This document shows positions 1-7,743 of a stretch of DNA of 42,860 nucleotides, in pieces (positions within the stretch are counted from its first letter, which is position 1; every line of letters begins with the position of its first letter). This stretch comes from Flavobacterium sp. (GTDB taxonomy: Bacteria; Bacteroidota; Bacteroidia; Flavobacteriales; Flavobacteriaceae), in the NCBI GenBank assembly GCA_017983975.1, contig JAGOAL010000015.1:1-42860 (forward strand), read 5' to 3'. The translations under genes and the position numbers were made by a program. The notes beneath the pieces are model-generated. The model ran no database searches, had not been told where the DNA came from, and saw only the letters and a list, made by a program, of their open reading frames with translations.

Positions 1-525
1 GTGTATAGTTATGCTTTTAATGAAGGTTTTGAATCTGCTCCAACAGGAAGCGGTTCAAATGAAGTTGCAATCTCATTAGCGGGTTGGATAAACCATAATG
101 CAACTGCCACTCGTTTATGGCATGCAAGAACTTTTTCTAATAACATTTATGCGGAATTTTCATCTTTCTATTCTGCTACAGGAACTAATGATGTAGCATG
201 GCTAATTACACCTGCTATTGATTTAACAGCAACATCAGGAGAAATGTTATCTTTCAATACTAAAACAAGATTTTCAAACGGTTATCCTTTGACTGCATTT
301 ATTTCAACTAACTTCAATGGAACTACAGCAGGAATTGCAACTGCAACTTGGACACCATTGACTTTTACAACACCAACAGCAGATGATGTCTTTGTAAATA
401 GTGGAAACATAGATATTAGTGCTTTTGAAAGCAACAACGTTAGAATTGCCTTTAAATATACGGGAAGCAAATCAGGTGTAACAACTACTTGTCAGTTAGA
501 TAATATTAAGATCACTAAAAATTAA
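1..525 (+). CDS. C-terminal part of a secreted choice-of-anchor J / jelly-roll domain protein (5' end outside window)
   Basis: The frame is open from the first base and ends with TAA at 523-525, so this is the 3' end of a gene that starts upstream of the window; the GTG at position 1 is only where the window begins. The 174 visible residues look like one beta-rich domain of the choice-of-anchor J type: an early NEGFES motif, the central WLITPAIDL motif, and the terminal QLDNIKI motif, which is the usual last strand. Such domains occur in secreted or surface proteins of Bacteroidota. Its last strand resembles the end of the next gene (QIDDIVIN), so the two are probably paralogous over this domain. 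The next gene starts 5 bp downstream, implying one operon. Function beyond surface or secreted localisation cannot be read from this part. Confidence 0.75.
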   Translation: MYSYAFNEGFESAPTGSGSNEVAISLAGWINHNATATRLWHARTFSNNIYAEFSSFYSATGTNDVAWLITPAIDLTATSGEMLSFNTKTRFSNGYPLTAFISTNFNGTTAGIATATWTPLTFTTPTADDVFVNSGNIDISAFESNNVRIAFKYTGSKSGVTTTCQLDNIKITKN

Positions 526-530
526 CAGCT

Positions 531-1904
531 ATGAAAAATATTAAATTAATAATTACTACTGTAGCTTTAGCAACTTTATCAAGTTGTGTAAATAGCGACG
601 ATTATGGTGTGCCAAATTTATCAAATGACTGTGTGACTATAACTAAAACTAAGGAAGTTAGTGATATTACAAATATTGCTACTGCTACCACAGTTCCTTA
701 TACTACCTCTGAAACAGTTGTAGATTATATTGAAGCTTATGTTACATCAAGTGATGAAGGAGGAAATTTTTACAAATCGATTTCAATGATGTCGTTAGAC
801 GGATTAAAAGGGTTTAGTATGCCAGTTGATAATTACAACTTATACACCGAATTTGAACCGGGTAGAAAAGTAACCATTAAACTAGACAAAAATCGTTATT
901 TCAACAAACAACACGGTTCTACTGTTATAGGTTCTTCATATAACGGTGGTGTTGGTAGAGTATCTGGTGTTGATTATAAGAATGTTATTTTACGTTCTTG
1001 TACTGATGTAAATGAAAACGATATCAAGAAAAATTTAACCATTGCAGCTGCAAAAAACGATCAATATTTAAATATGTTGATTGAATTTGATGCGGTTCAA
1101 TTTACTGATGCTTCTCTAGGTAAAAAATACTATGATGCTTCATTAAATAGTTTAGGTGGCGCCACAAATCATGAAATTTCAGATCAATTTGGAAATAAAG
1201 TGATTTTAAGAGTAAGTGAATTTGCAACATTTGCTTCAAATGCTGTACCTTCTAAAAACGGTAAAATTCGTGGGGTAATGACTAAATATAACAGTGATTA
1301 TCAATTTATGATAAGAACGTTAAATGATGTAAACCTAACAAACAACCGATTAGATATCGATTTGTATCCACCTATTGGTGGAACTGCAATTGTTTATGAC
1401 GCTACTTTGAATGAGCCGTTTACAAGTTATACGACTACAAACCAACAAATATTCCCAAAATACATCAACGATGCTGCTGTTGGTAGCAGATATTGGCAAA
1501 GAAAAGTTTTTGGTGGAAATACTTATATCCAAATGTCTTCTTTTGGAGGAACACCTGAAGCAAACCGTTCTTTATTTATTGTTCCTGTTAACATGACAGC
1601 GGCGAGCACTTTTTCATTTAAAACTTTATCCGGATATTATAATGGTGCCGTATTAAAAGTATATTATACAACTAATTATGTTCCTGGTACTCAAATTACA
1701 AGTGCTACTTTAGTTGATATTACTTCTAGTTTTACAATACCCGTTGGACCCGCTAATGCTTATGCAACAGCCTTTACTTCAAGTGGAGTATACAATATTC
1801 CAGCTGGGGTTACTGGAAACGGCTTCTTCGTTTTTGAGTATGTAGGAAATGGTTCTGGTGGTGCTACAACAACTATGCAAATAGATGATATTGTAATTAA
1901 CTAA
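531..1904 (+). CDS. DUF5689 domain lipoprotein with C-terminal choice-of-anchor J domain
   Basis: This encodes 457 residues. The N-terminus is a lipoprotein signal: a short basic start, a hydrophobic stretch, then a TLSSC lipobox with the acylated Cys at residue 19. The middle (about 40-270) matches the DUF5689 type of Bacteroidota surface lipoproteins, with phrases such as VVDYIEAYVTSSDEGGN and GKIRGVMTKY. The C-terminal 170 residues form a beta-rich domain ending in MQIDDIVIN, like the preceding gene. It starts 5 bp after that gene's stop and is followed by a strong terminator, so it closes the operon. In this phylum DUF5689 lipoproteins are commonly encoded beside TonB-dependent receptors and other outer-surface proteins; that context is known for the family and lies outside this window. 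No catalytic residues are visible. Confidence 0.85.
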   Translation: MKNIKLIITTVALATLSSCVNSDDYGVPNLSNDCVTITKTKEVSDITNIATATTVPYTTSETVVDYIEAYVTSSDEGGNFYKSISMMSLDGLKGFSMPVDNYNLYTEFEPGRKVTIKLDKNRYFNKQHGSTVIGSSYNGGVGRVSGVDYKNVILRSCTDVNENDIKKNLTIAAAKNDQYLNMLIEFDAVQFTDASLGKKYYDASLNSLGGATNHEISDQFGNKVILRVSEFATFASNAVPSKNGKIRGVMTKYNSDYQFMIRTLNDVNLTNNRLDIDLYPPIGGTAIVYDATLNEPFTSYTTTNQQIFPKYINDAAVGSRYWQRKVFGGNTYIQMSSFGGTPEANRSLFIVPVNMTAASTFSFKTLSGYYNGAVLKVYYTTNYVPGTQITSATLVDITSSFTIPVGPANAYATAFTSSGVYNIPAGVTGNGFFVFEYVGNGSGGATTTMQIDDIVIN

Positions 1905-1922
1905 TTACATTTCTTATAATCC

Positions 1923-1951
1923 AAAAGCGGCTCATTTGAGTCGCTTTTTTT
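1923..1951 (+). terminator. Rho-independent terminator after the DUF5689 gene
   Basis: AAGCGGCTC, loop ATTT, GAGTCGCTT (one G-T pair), followed by a run of T. It lies 18 bp after the stop at 1904. The T-run leads straight into the hflX promoter region. Confidence 0.85.
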
Positions 1952-1966
1952 ATGCTTGCTATTTCG

Positions 1967-1974
1967 TACCTTTG
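1967..1974 (+). promoter_or_regulatory. Bacteroidota -7 box for hflX
   Basis: TACCTTTG matches TAnnTTTG. The T-tract of the upstream terminator lies where the -33 element would be. The start codon is 18 nt downstream, giving a very short leader without an obvious Shine-Dalgarno sequence, as is common in this phylum. Confidence 0.7.
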
Positions 1975-1992
1975 TATTCTTAAAGAACGATT

Positions 1993-3216
1993 ATGTTAGA
2001 GAAAGAAGTTATTGACTTTGAAAAATCAATTATAGTTGGAATAATAACCCAAAACCAAAGTGAAGATAAACTGAACGAATATCTTGACGAATTGGAGTTC
2101 TTAACCTTCACTGCTGGTGGAACGGTGGTAAAACGCTTTTCCCAAAAAATGGATAAGCCCAACCCTAAAACTTTTGTAGGAACAGGAAAACTAGAAGAAA
2201 TCAAATATTACATCAAAGACAACGATATAAAAACCGTAATTTTTGATGACGAATTAACGCCTTCACAATCTAAAAACATTACCAAAGAACTAGATTGTAA
2301 AGTACTAGACCGAACCAATCTCATCTTAGATATTTTTGCGCAACGTGCCGAAACATCGTATGCACGAACGCAAGTTGAATTAGCCCAATGCCAATACTTA
2401 TTACCTCGTTTAACCGGAATGTGGACGCACCTTGAACGTCAAAAAGGAGGTATTGGAATGCGCGGTCCTGGTGAAACTGAAATTGAAACCGACCGTCGTA
2501 TTGTGCGTGATCGTATTTCGTTACTGAAAGACAAAATCAAAGTGATTGACAAACAAATGGCTACCCAACGCAGCAATCGGGGCGCTATGGTTCGTGTGGC
2601 TTTAGTAGGATATACCAATGTAGGTAAATCAACCTTAATGAATGCTGTAGGAAAAAGCGATGTGTTTGTCGAAAATAAATTATTTGCCACGCTTGATACT
2701 ACCGTTAGAAAAACCGTAATTAAGAATTTACCGTTTCTTTTAAGCGATACTGTAGGATTTATTAGAAAACTCCCCACACAATTGGTTGAGTCGTTTAAAA
2801 GCACCTTAGATGAAGTGAGAGAAGCTGATTTATTGCTTCATGTAGTAGATATTTCACATCCTGATTTTGAAGATCATATTGCCTCTGTAAATCAAATTTT
2901 ACAGGATATTAAAAGTGCCAATAAACCCACAATTATGGTGTTCAATAAAATTGATGCGTTTCAATCGGTTTATTTTGATGCAAATGATTTAAGTGTGGAG
3001 AAAACCACCAAACATTACACCTTGGAAGAGTGGAAAAACACTTGGATGAGCAAATTAGGCGAAAGCAAAACCTTGTTTATTTCGGCTACCGAAAAAGCCA
3101 ATTTTGAAGAATTTAGAGAAAAAGTATATGAAGCAGTGCGTGAAATTCACATTACACGCTTTCCGTACAATAAATTCTTATATCCCGATTATAAAGACGC
3201 GGTTGAGAACGAGTAA
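1993..3216 (+). CDS. hflX: GTPase HflX (ribosome-splitting/rescue GTPase)
   Basis: The 407-residue protein has the HflX layout. An N-terminal domain (about 1-190) contains TFVGTGKLEEI, RTNLILDIFAQRA, a central long helical part, and the glycine-rich GIGMRGPGETEIETDRR motif. A G domain follows: G1 GYTNVGKST (about 205-213), G3 DTVGF (about 253-257) and G4 NKID (about 317-320). HflX binds the 50S subunit and can split stalled 70S ribosomes. Length is normal for Bacteroidota. ATG at 1993 is the only sensible start, 18 nt after a TAnnTTTG box, so it is probably transcribed alone. No terminator was seen before the next gene, 73 bp downstream. Confidence 0.96.
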   Translation: MLEKEVIDFEKSIIVGIITQNQSEDKLNEYLDELEFLTFTAGGTVVKRFSQKMDKPNPKTFVGTGKLEEIKYYIKDNDIKTVIFDDELTPSQSKNITKELDCKVLDRTNLILDIFAQRAETSYARTQVELAQCQYLLPRLTGMWTHLERQKGGIGMRGPGETEIETDRRIVRDRISLLKDKIKVIDKQMATQRSNRGAMVRVALVGYTNVGKSTLMNAVGKSDVFVENKLFATLDTTVRKTVIKNLPFLLSDTVGFIRKLPTQLVESFKSTLDEVREADLLLHVVDISHPDFEDHIASVNQILQDIKSANKPTIMVFNKIDAFQSVYFDANDLSVEKTTKHYTLEEWKNTWMSKLGESKTLFISATEKANFEEFREKVYEAVREIHITRFPYNKFLYPDYKDAVENE

Positions 3217-3289
3217 AATAATTACCCGTTTCAATTAGTGAGTTAATATTATTTTTATATTTACAATTGGATGCTAACTAAAAGTAAAT

Positions 3290-4207
3290 ATGATGAAAAT
3301 AAAAATAATCCTGATTTTATTATTTTTTATCAGCTGTAGTGAAAAACAGAAAAATGACACTAAAAGTTTTTTAGAAGAAACTTTCAGTGACAATTCGTTT
3401 GAAAAAAATAAATCAAAATGCAATAGAATTCTAATAAATTATTATGATGAAACTATTCCTTATCAAAATACAACTTTGGATTATTCGCCATTTTCAATTG
3501 AACGTGTTTATGAAACTATTGAAATAGAAAAAATAAATCAATTTAATAAATTGCTTGAAAATTCAGAAAAAACAGGCTATTGTTGTTGTCCTAATAGAAA
3601 TTTAACAATATCATTTTTTAACAAAACCAAAGAATTTGACAATTATTTTGTTGATAATGTAGAGTTTAAAGATAAAGTTAGAATATATCAAACAGGTTTT
3701 CAATTTTCATATTTAGTTAAAATAGCAGAATGGCAAAAATTTTTAGATAAAATTGAAACTATAACACATAATGAATACTTTGAAAGTGATTTAAAAAAGG
3801 CTAGAGAAGTTTATAAATATTGTCAAACTCAAAATTTAATAATTAAAACTAGTAATAGAGTTTCAAAAAATTGGATGAATTTTGATGGGGAATTTAAAGT
3901 GAAAATTTCTAATGTTGGGACTGAATTAGATGAAAAAGAAATTTTAAATAATATCAAGGAAAAATATCCAAGCGATAAGTTTGAAATGGAAATAATTAGT
4001 CATTCTCAAAACTACGGGAATGACGATAAAGAGAATGGATACCAAGAATTAATAATTCAAATTTTCTGTAACAAACCTTTTCATGATAAATTCAAATTAT
4101 ATGGGCCAAAATCTTATTTTGAAAAAACTTATGCTGAATTTTATGTTTTAGGTTCTAGAGAAAATCTAAACAAAATAGATAAGATATTGAAACCGGAGAA
4201 AAAGTGA
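3290..4207 (+). CDS. Hypothetical lipoprotein with a CCC cluster
   Basis: I do not recognise a named family. The 305-residue product begins with a lipoprotein signal; the FFISC lipobox places the acylated Cys at residue 16. A Tyr-Cys-Cys-Cys-Pro motif lies at residues 97-101, followed by a beta-strand-like NLTISFFN. The last about 100 residues (from WMNFDGEF) read as a mixed alpha/beta domain. The gene is visibly more AT-rich than hflX and the SUF genes, with many AAA, ATA and TTA codons, which could mean recent acquisition or weak selection. It ends 17 bp before the convergent DUF2480 stop. Two adjacent ATG codons (3290 and 3293) are possible starts. Probably an inner- or outer-membrane anchored periplasmic-side protein. 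Confidence 0.8.
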   Translation: MMKIKIILILLFFISCSEKQKNDTKSFLEETFSDNSFEKNKSKCNRILINYYDETIPYQNTTLDYSPFSIERVYETIEIEKINQFNKLLENSEKTGYCCCPNRNLTISFFNKTKEFDNYFVDNVEFKDKVRIYQTGFQFSYLVKIAEWQKFLDKIETITHNEYFESDLKKAREVYKYCQTQNLIIKTSNRVSKNWMNFDGEFKVKISNVGTELDEKEILNNIKEKYPSDKFEMEIISHSQNYGNDDKENGYQELIIQIFCNKPFHDKFKLYGPKSYFEKTYAEFYVLGSRENLNKIDKILKPEKK

Positions 4208-4224
4208 ACATCTACTTGAAGCTT

Positions 4225-4728
4225 CTACTTCCTCTTAAACAAAGGCACTGCCGAACACGCCTCGCCAAACATGACGCTTTTGGCTACTTTTTGTAGTTTT
4301 TGAATGGCTATGGTATACACTTGGTTGGGCACTTCTTTTTTAGAACAGCCTTTTAAAATAACCGGTTTGTCAAAATAATCGGTGTAGTCGAGTTTGTTTA
4401 AAATGTCTTGATACCAGGCGATAACGGCCAACTCTTTTGTGCCGTGAATAACGTGTAAAGCAAACGGCGTCAAATGAACCGCAACTAAAGCAAATGCCCA
4501 AGCGGGTAAAATGGCATCGGTAGCACAATACAAGGCTACATATTTGTCCTCGTACTTAGACCAATCGGTGTCTTTTAATTGGGCTCTAAAATCAGCTTCT
4601 TTCAGTAAAAAACCCTCCACTAACCATTGTGAAATATCAACCTCAACCACATGACCATCTGGATAGTAATCTTCTAAATCGAATACCATCAATGAACTTT
4701 GCGCTACTTTGTTTACTATTTCGTCCAT
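4225..4728 (-). CDS. DUF2480 family protein, last gene of the SUF operon
   Basis: A 167-residue protein of the DUF2480 family, found in Bacteroidota next to SUF genes. Visible family features are the N-terminal IVNKVAQSSLMVFDLEDYYP, the central CATDAILPAWAFALVA segment and a C-terminal Cys (ACSAVPLFKRK). I chose the ATG at 4728 (MDEIVNK) instead of an ATG 21 nt upstream because the upstream residues are encoded by the repeat element at 4741-4780 and family members start at this point. The product has no signal peptide and is probably cytosolic. Its biochemical role is unknown; the link to Fe-S assembly rests on gene order. The gene is 64 bp downstream of the DUF59 stop, with an inverted-repeat element between them. 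Confidence 0.88.
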   Translation of the reverse strand: MDEIVNKVAQSSLMVFDLEDYYPDGHVVEVDISQWLVEGFLLKEADFRAQLKDTDWSKYEDKYVALYCATDAILPAWAFALVAVHLTPFALHVIHGTKELAVIAWYQDILNKLDYTDYFDKPVILKGCSKKEVPNQVYTIAIQKLQKVAKSVMFGEACSAVPLFKRK

Positions 4729-4740
4729 TTGAGAAGTTTT

Positions 4741-4780
4741 AAGTTTCAAGTTTCAAGTTGAGCAACCTGAAACTTGAAAC
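4741..4780. repeat. Inverted repeat built of tandem 7-mers between DUF59 and DUF2480 genes
   Basis: GTTTCAAGTTTCA (4743-4755) and TGAAACTTGAAAC (4768-4780) are perfect 13-bp inverted copies separated by 12 bp. The inner GTTG (4757-4760) and CAAC (4763-4766) can extend the pairing past one mismatch. The left arm is also a tandem array of AAGTTTC (2.7 copies from 4741). No T-run follows on either strand, so it does not look like an ordinary terminator. Confidence 0.85.
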
Positions 4781-4792
4781 ATTAAACAAATT

Positions 4793-5116
4793 TTATAACA
4801 TTCCCAATTCTAACTTCGCTTCTTCGCTCATTAAGTCTTTACTCCATGGCGGATCAAATGTAATTTCTACTTCGCATGATTTTACAGCGTCAATAGATTT
4901 TACTTTTTCTTCCACTTCTTGCGGCAAAGTTTCAGCCACAGGGCAATTTGGTGATGTTAAAGTCATGACGATTTTTACATCGTTGTCTTCGTTAATCATC
5001 ACATCGTAGATTAAACCTAATTCGTAAATATCTACCGGAATTTCTGGGTCAAAAATTCCTTTTAATACTTTGACTACGTCTTCGCCTAAATTGATTGTAT
5101 CGTTAAATTCTTCCAT
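4793..5116 (-). CDS. DUF59 / MIP18-like Fe-S assembly protein (SufT-like)
   Basis: The 107-residue product is a compact DUF59 domain: DPEIPVDIYELGLIYD (residues 23-38) and TSPNCPVAE with the conserved Cys58, ending with a WSKDLMSEEAKLELGM tail. Proteins of this family (SufT, PaaD-like, eukaryotic MIP18) take part in Fe-S cluster maturation or delivery. It lies in the SUF operon; once the GxxExxY cassette is discounted it directly follows sufE. The start at 5116 is 17 bp from the cassette's left inverted repeat. The exact partner cannot be read from the sequence. Confidence 0.92.
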   Translation of the reverse strand: MEEFNDTINLGEDVVKVLKGIFDPEIPVDIYELGLIYDVMINEDNDVKIVMTLTSPNCPVAETLPQEVEEKVKSIDAVKSCEVEITFDPPWSKDLMSEEAKLELGML

Positions 5117-5132
5117 TTTTTATTTTATTTTA

Positions 5133-5152
5133 AACATATAAGTCATATAAGC
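5133..5152 (+). repeat. Left inverted repeat of the GxxExxY cassette
   Basis: AACATATAAGTCATATAAGC, itself two tandem copies of CATATAAG. It matches the reverse complement of 5608-5627 at 18 of 20 positions. Its last base is the last base of the TAG stop of the enclosed gene. Confidence 0.85.
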
Positions 5153-5568
5153 TAATCCCATAATGTCTTATATATTTCGTTTACATATGTCTGTTGTCCT
5201 TCGTAATAAATGTTCTTGACATTAAAATTAATCAATAATCCTATCGGCTTTTGCAATAAATTCATATAAGTTAGTAATTGCGCTTCATAAATTGGATTCA
5301 TTTCCGAAACTGCTTTTAATTCAACTACTAAAATGTCTTCAACCAAAATATCACATCTCAGTTTTGATTCTAATTCAAATCCTTTGTAATTAATTGGAAT
5401 ATTGCATTCTGAAATTGAATTTATATTTCGTAATTCTAATTCCTTAATCAGACATTGGTGATAAACGGTTTCCAATAATCCTGGTCCTAATCTTTTATGA
5501 ACTTCAATTGCCGCTCCGTTAACTTGATAAACTAAATCTTTTAACTGCGTTTTTGTAACATTCTTCAT
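5152..5568 (-). CDS. GxxExxY protein, PD-(D/E)XK nuclease-like
   Basis: A 138-residue GxxExxY family protein (PDDEXK_3 fold). Visible are GLLETVY at 30-36 (the naming motif), an upstream HKRLGPG, the nuclease-type pair D73 ... E83-x-K85 in RCDILVEDILVVELKA, and EAQLLTYM (95-102) with Gln97. These positions fit a PD-(D/E)XK nuclease core, but activity has not been shown for the family as far as I know. The gene interrupts an otherwise standard SUF operon and is closely enclosed by 20-bp imperfect inverted repeats: the left one touches its stop and the right one lies 40 bp upstream of its start. Some family members are known from 23S rRNA intervening sequences. Here I infer a small cassette, not a Fe-S gene. 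Confidence 0.9.
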   Translation of the reverse strand: MKNVTKTQLKDLVYQVNGAAIEVHKRLGPGLLETVYHQCLIKELELRNINSISECNIPINYKGFELESKLRCDILVEDILVVELKAVSEMNPIYEAQLLTYMNLLQKPIGLLINFNVKNIYYEGQQTYVNEIYKTLWD

Positions 5569-5607
5569 GGCTTGTATTATTTTTTGTGGTGTAGATCATA
5601 TTGAAAA

Positions 5608-5627
5608 ACTTATATGGCTTATATGTT
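5608..5627 (-). repeat. Right inverted repeat of the GxxExxY cassette
   Basis: ACTTATATGGCTTATATGTT, whose reverse complement is AACATATAAG-C-CATATAAG-T. It pairs with 5133-5152 with two mismatches, which are a reciprocal T/C swap. It ends 10 bp before the sufE stop codon. Confidence 0.85.
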
Positions 5628-5637
5628 AAATTATTTT

Positions 5638-6057
5638 TTATTGTTTCGCTTGAAAGGCTAAAGCATACATTTTTATTTGTTTAATCATTGAAACCAATCC
5701 GTTTGCTCTTGTGGGCGATAAATGTTCTTTTAATCCAATTTCATCAATAAAATCAGTATTTGCTTCTAAAATAGCCGCTGGTGTTTGGTTTGAAAACGCC
5801 CGAATTAAAATAGCAATAATCCCTTTGGTTAAAATAGCATCGCTATCGGCTGTGAAGACAATTTTTCCATCTTGTTCTTCGCCATGCACCCAAACTTTAG
5901 ATTGACAACCTTTAATAATGTTTTCGTCAACTTTGTATTGCTCATCAATTAAAGGAAGTGTTTTTCCTAATTCGATGATGTATTCGTAACGCTGCATCCA
6001 GTCGTCAAACATAGAAAATTCGTCAACAATTTCGTGTTGTATGTCTTGTATTGTCAT
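5638..6057 (-). CDS. sufE: Cysteine desulfuration protein SufE
   Basis: This 139-residue SufE accepts sulfur from SufS and passes it to the SufBCD scaffold. The acceptor Cys is at residue 51 in IIKGCQSKVWV, the same number as in E. coli SufE. The rest of the fold is recognisable: YEYIIELGKTLP near the start, DSDAILTKGIIAILIRAFS in the middle, and GLKEHLSPTRANGLVSMI near the end. It starts 1 bp downstream of the preceding lipoprotein stop, so translation is probably coupled. Downstream it is followed by the GxxExxY cassette. Confidence 0.95.
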   Translation of the reverse strand: MTIQDIQHEIVDEFSMFDDWMQRYEYIIELGKTLPLIDEQYKVDENIIKGCQSKVWVHGEEQDGKIVFTADSDAILTKGIIAILIRAFSNQTPAAILEANTDFIDEIGLKEHLSPTRANGLVSMIKQIKMYALAFQAKQ

Positions 6058-6058
6058 G

Positions 6059-6499
6059 TTATTTTTCGGTCAATTTCAAAATTTTGTTTACCAATTTTTC
6101 TATTTCAACAGGTGGAAATCCGTGATCAAATCCATTTGCCGCATATGCTACTTCATTAGAAACAAACGTAACATTAGCGTGTGCCGCACCATCATAAAAT
6201 CGTTTTTCTGTGGGCCATTTTAAGTCTTTCACTTTCGCCAAATCTACTGCTTTGGTTAGCATCACAATTTCTTTCCAATCAGCCTCAGAAATAGTAATTT
6301 TCTCTTGATAATCTTTTGCGTCTCGTGAATGTGAAACAAACAACACTTGATTTTCAACTTTGATATTTAAAAACAAGTTTCGCGCATTTGCTTCATATTT
6401 TATAACAGGAATGTCTTTGTTTTGGTGATTATTCACGTCGGTTTTAGTCGGTTTACAACCCACAAAAAACAGAAGTATCATGCCTAATAAAACTCTCAT
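6059..6499 (-). CDS. Small hypothetical lipoprotein inside the SUF operon
   Basis: The 146-residue product has a lipoprotein signal with FFVGC (acylated Cys15). The body contains EKITISEADWKEIVMLTKAVDLAKV and a HANVTFVSNEVAYAANGFDHG segment. I do not recognise a named function. It lies between sufS and sufE with 11 bp and 1 bp spacing, so it is co-transcribed and probably translationally coupled to sufE. An exported lipoprotein embedded in a cytosolic Fe-S operon is unexpected; it may have nothing to do with cluster assembly. Confidence 0.85.
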   Translation of the reverse strand: MRVLLGMILLFFVGCKPTKTDVNNHQNKDIPVIKYEANARNLFLNIKVENQVLFVSHSRDAKDYQEKITISEADWKEIVMLTKAVDLAKVKDLKWPTEKRFYDGAAHANVTFVSNEVAYAANGFDHGFPPVEIEKLVNKILKLTEK

Positions 6500-6510
6500 A
6501 TATTTTCTTT

Positions 6511-7725
6511 TTAAGACAACATCATTTGTGCTTTTTTAACCGCTTCTACAAAGATATCAATTTCTTCCTTAGTGTTGTAAAAAGCAAAACTTGCTCTTAT
6601 GGTGCCAGGAATATTGAAAAAATTCATAATAGGTTGCGCGCAATGATGACCAGTTCTCACTGCTATACCTAACTTATCTATAATTGTGCCAATGTCATAT
6701 GGATGAATTCCTTCAATATTAAATGAAATAACTGAAGTTTTATTTTCGCTTGTTCCAAAGATTTTCAAACCTTCGATTTCTTGTAATCTTTTGGTTCCGT
6801 ATAGTAATAATTCGTGTTCGTAAGCTGCAATGTTATCAAAACCAATGGCGTTCATGTAATCAATAGCGGTTCCTAAAACAATTCCGCCTTCGATATTTGG
6901 CGTTCCTGCTTCAAATTTATGTGGTAAATCGGCATACGTCGTTTTTTCGAACGTAACCTCAGCAATCATTTCGCCTCCACCTTGATAAGGTGGCAATTTT
7001 CGCAACCATTCTTCTTTTCCGTATAAAATTCCAACGCCTGTTGGACCACAAACTTTATGCCCAGAAAACACATAAAAATCACAATCCAATGCTTGCATAT
7101 CTGGACGTAAATGCGGTGTAGCTTGCGCGCCGTCAATTAAAACCGCTGCTCCTACTCCATGTGCTTTTTTAATGATGTATTCTATTGGGTTAACCGTTCC
7201 TAACGCATTAGAAATATGATTCACCGTTACAATTTTTGTTTTTTCGGAAAGTAAGTTATCAAATTCCGAAAGGATTAATTCTCCTTTTTCATTCATTGGG
7301 ATAACCACTAGCTTCGCTCCCGTTCTTTCACATAAAAATTGCCAAGGCACAATATTGCTATGATGTTCTAAAGCCGAAACCATCACCTCATCACCTGATT
7401 TTAATAAACTTGCAAAACCATTTGCTACCAAGTTAATTCCGAAAGTCGTACCCGAAGTAAAAATGATTTCGTAATTGTGTTTGGCGTTTAAGTGATTTTG
7501 AATGGTGTTTCTAGACGCTTCATAGGCATCGGTAGCCAATTGACTCAATGTATGTACACCGCGGTGAATATTCGCGTTAATTTCGCTGTAATAGGTAGAA
7601 ATAGCATCGATAACCACTTGCGGTTTTTGCGAAGTAGCTCCGTTATCAAAATAAACCAACGGCTTCCCATTTACCTTTTGTGAAAGTATCGGAAAATCGG
7701 CTCTTATTTTTTGGATGTCTAACAT
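6511..7725 (-). CDS. sufS: Cysteine desulfurase SufS
   Basis: This 404-residue PLP enzyme converts cysteine to alanine and a persulfide, the sulfur source of the SUF pathway. The PLP lysine is K224 in SGHKVCGPTG, and the catalytic persulfide Cys is C362 in RTGHHCAQP. HHSNIVPWQ (121-129) and DGAQATPH (198-205) are the cofactor-binding and substrate segments. The length and the short active-site loop place it in the class II (SufS) group that needs SufE, consistent with the nearby sufE. It follows sufD after 18 bp. Confidence 0.97.
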   Translation of the reverse strand: MLDIQKIRADFPILSQKVNGKPLVYFDNGATSQKPQVVIDAISTYYSEINANIHRGVHTLSQLATDAYEASRNTIQNHLNAKHNYEIIFTSGTTFGINLVANGFASLLKSGDEVMVSALEHHSNIVPWQFLCERTGAKLVVIPMNEKGELILSEFDNLLSEKTKIVTVNHISNALGTVNPIEYIIKKAHGVGAAVLIDGAQATPHLRPDMQALDCDFYVFSGHKVCGPTGVGILYGKEEWLRKLPPYQGGGEMIAEVTFEKTTYADLPHKFEAGTPNIEGGIVLGTAIDYMNAIGFDNIAAYEHELLLYGTKRLQEIEGLKIFGTSENKTSVISFNIEGIHPYDIGTIIDKLGIAVRTGHHCAQPIMNFFNIPGTIRASFAFYNTKEEIDIFVEAVKKAQMMLS

Positions 7726-7743
7726 ATTTCTAAGATTTATATT

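Noticed and set aside
5152-5568. Remnant of a 23S rRNA intervening sequence or of a CRISPR/toxin system
   Set aside because: No rRNA sequence flanks it, there is no repeat-spacer array and no partner antitoxin gene. Only the cassette-like flanks support an IVS analogy.
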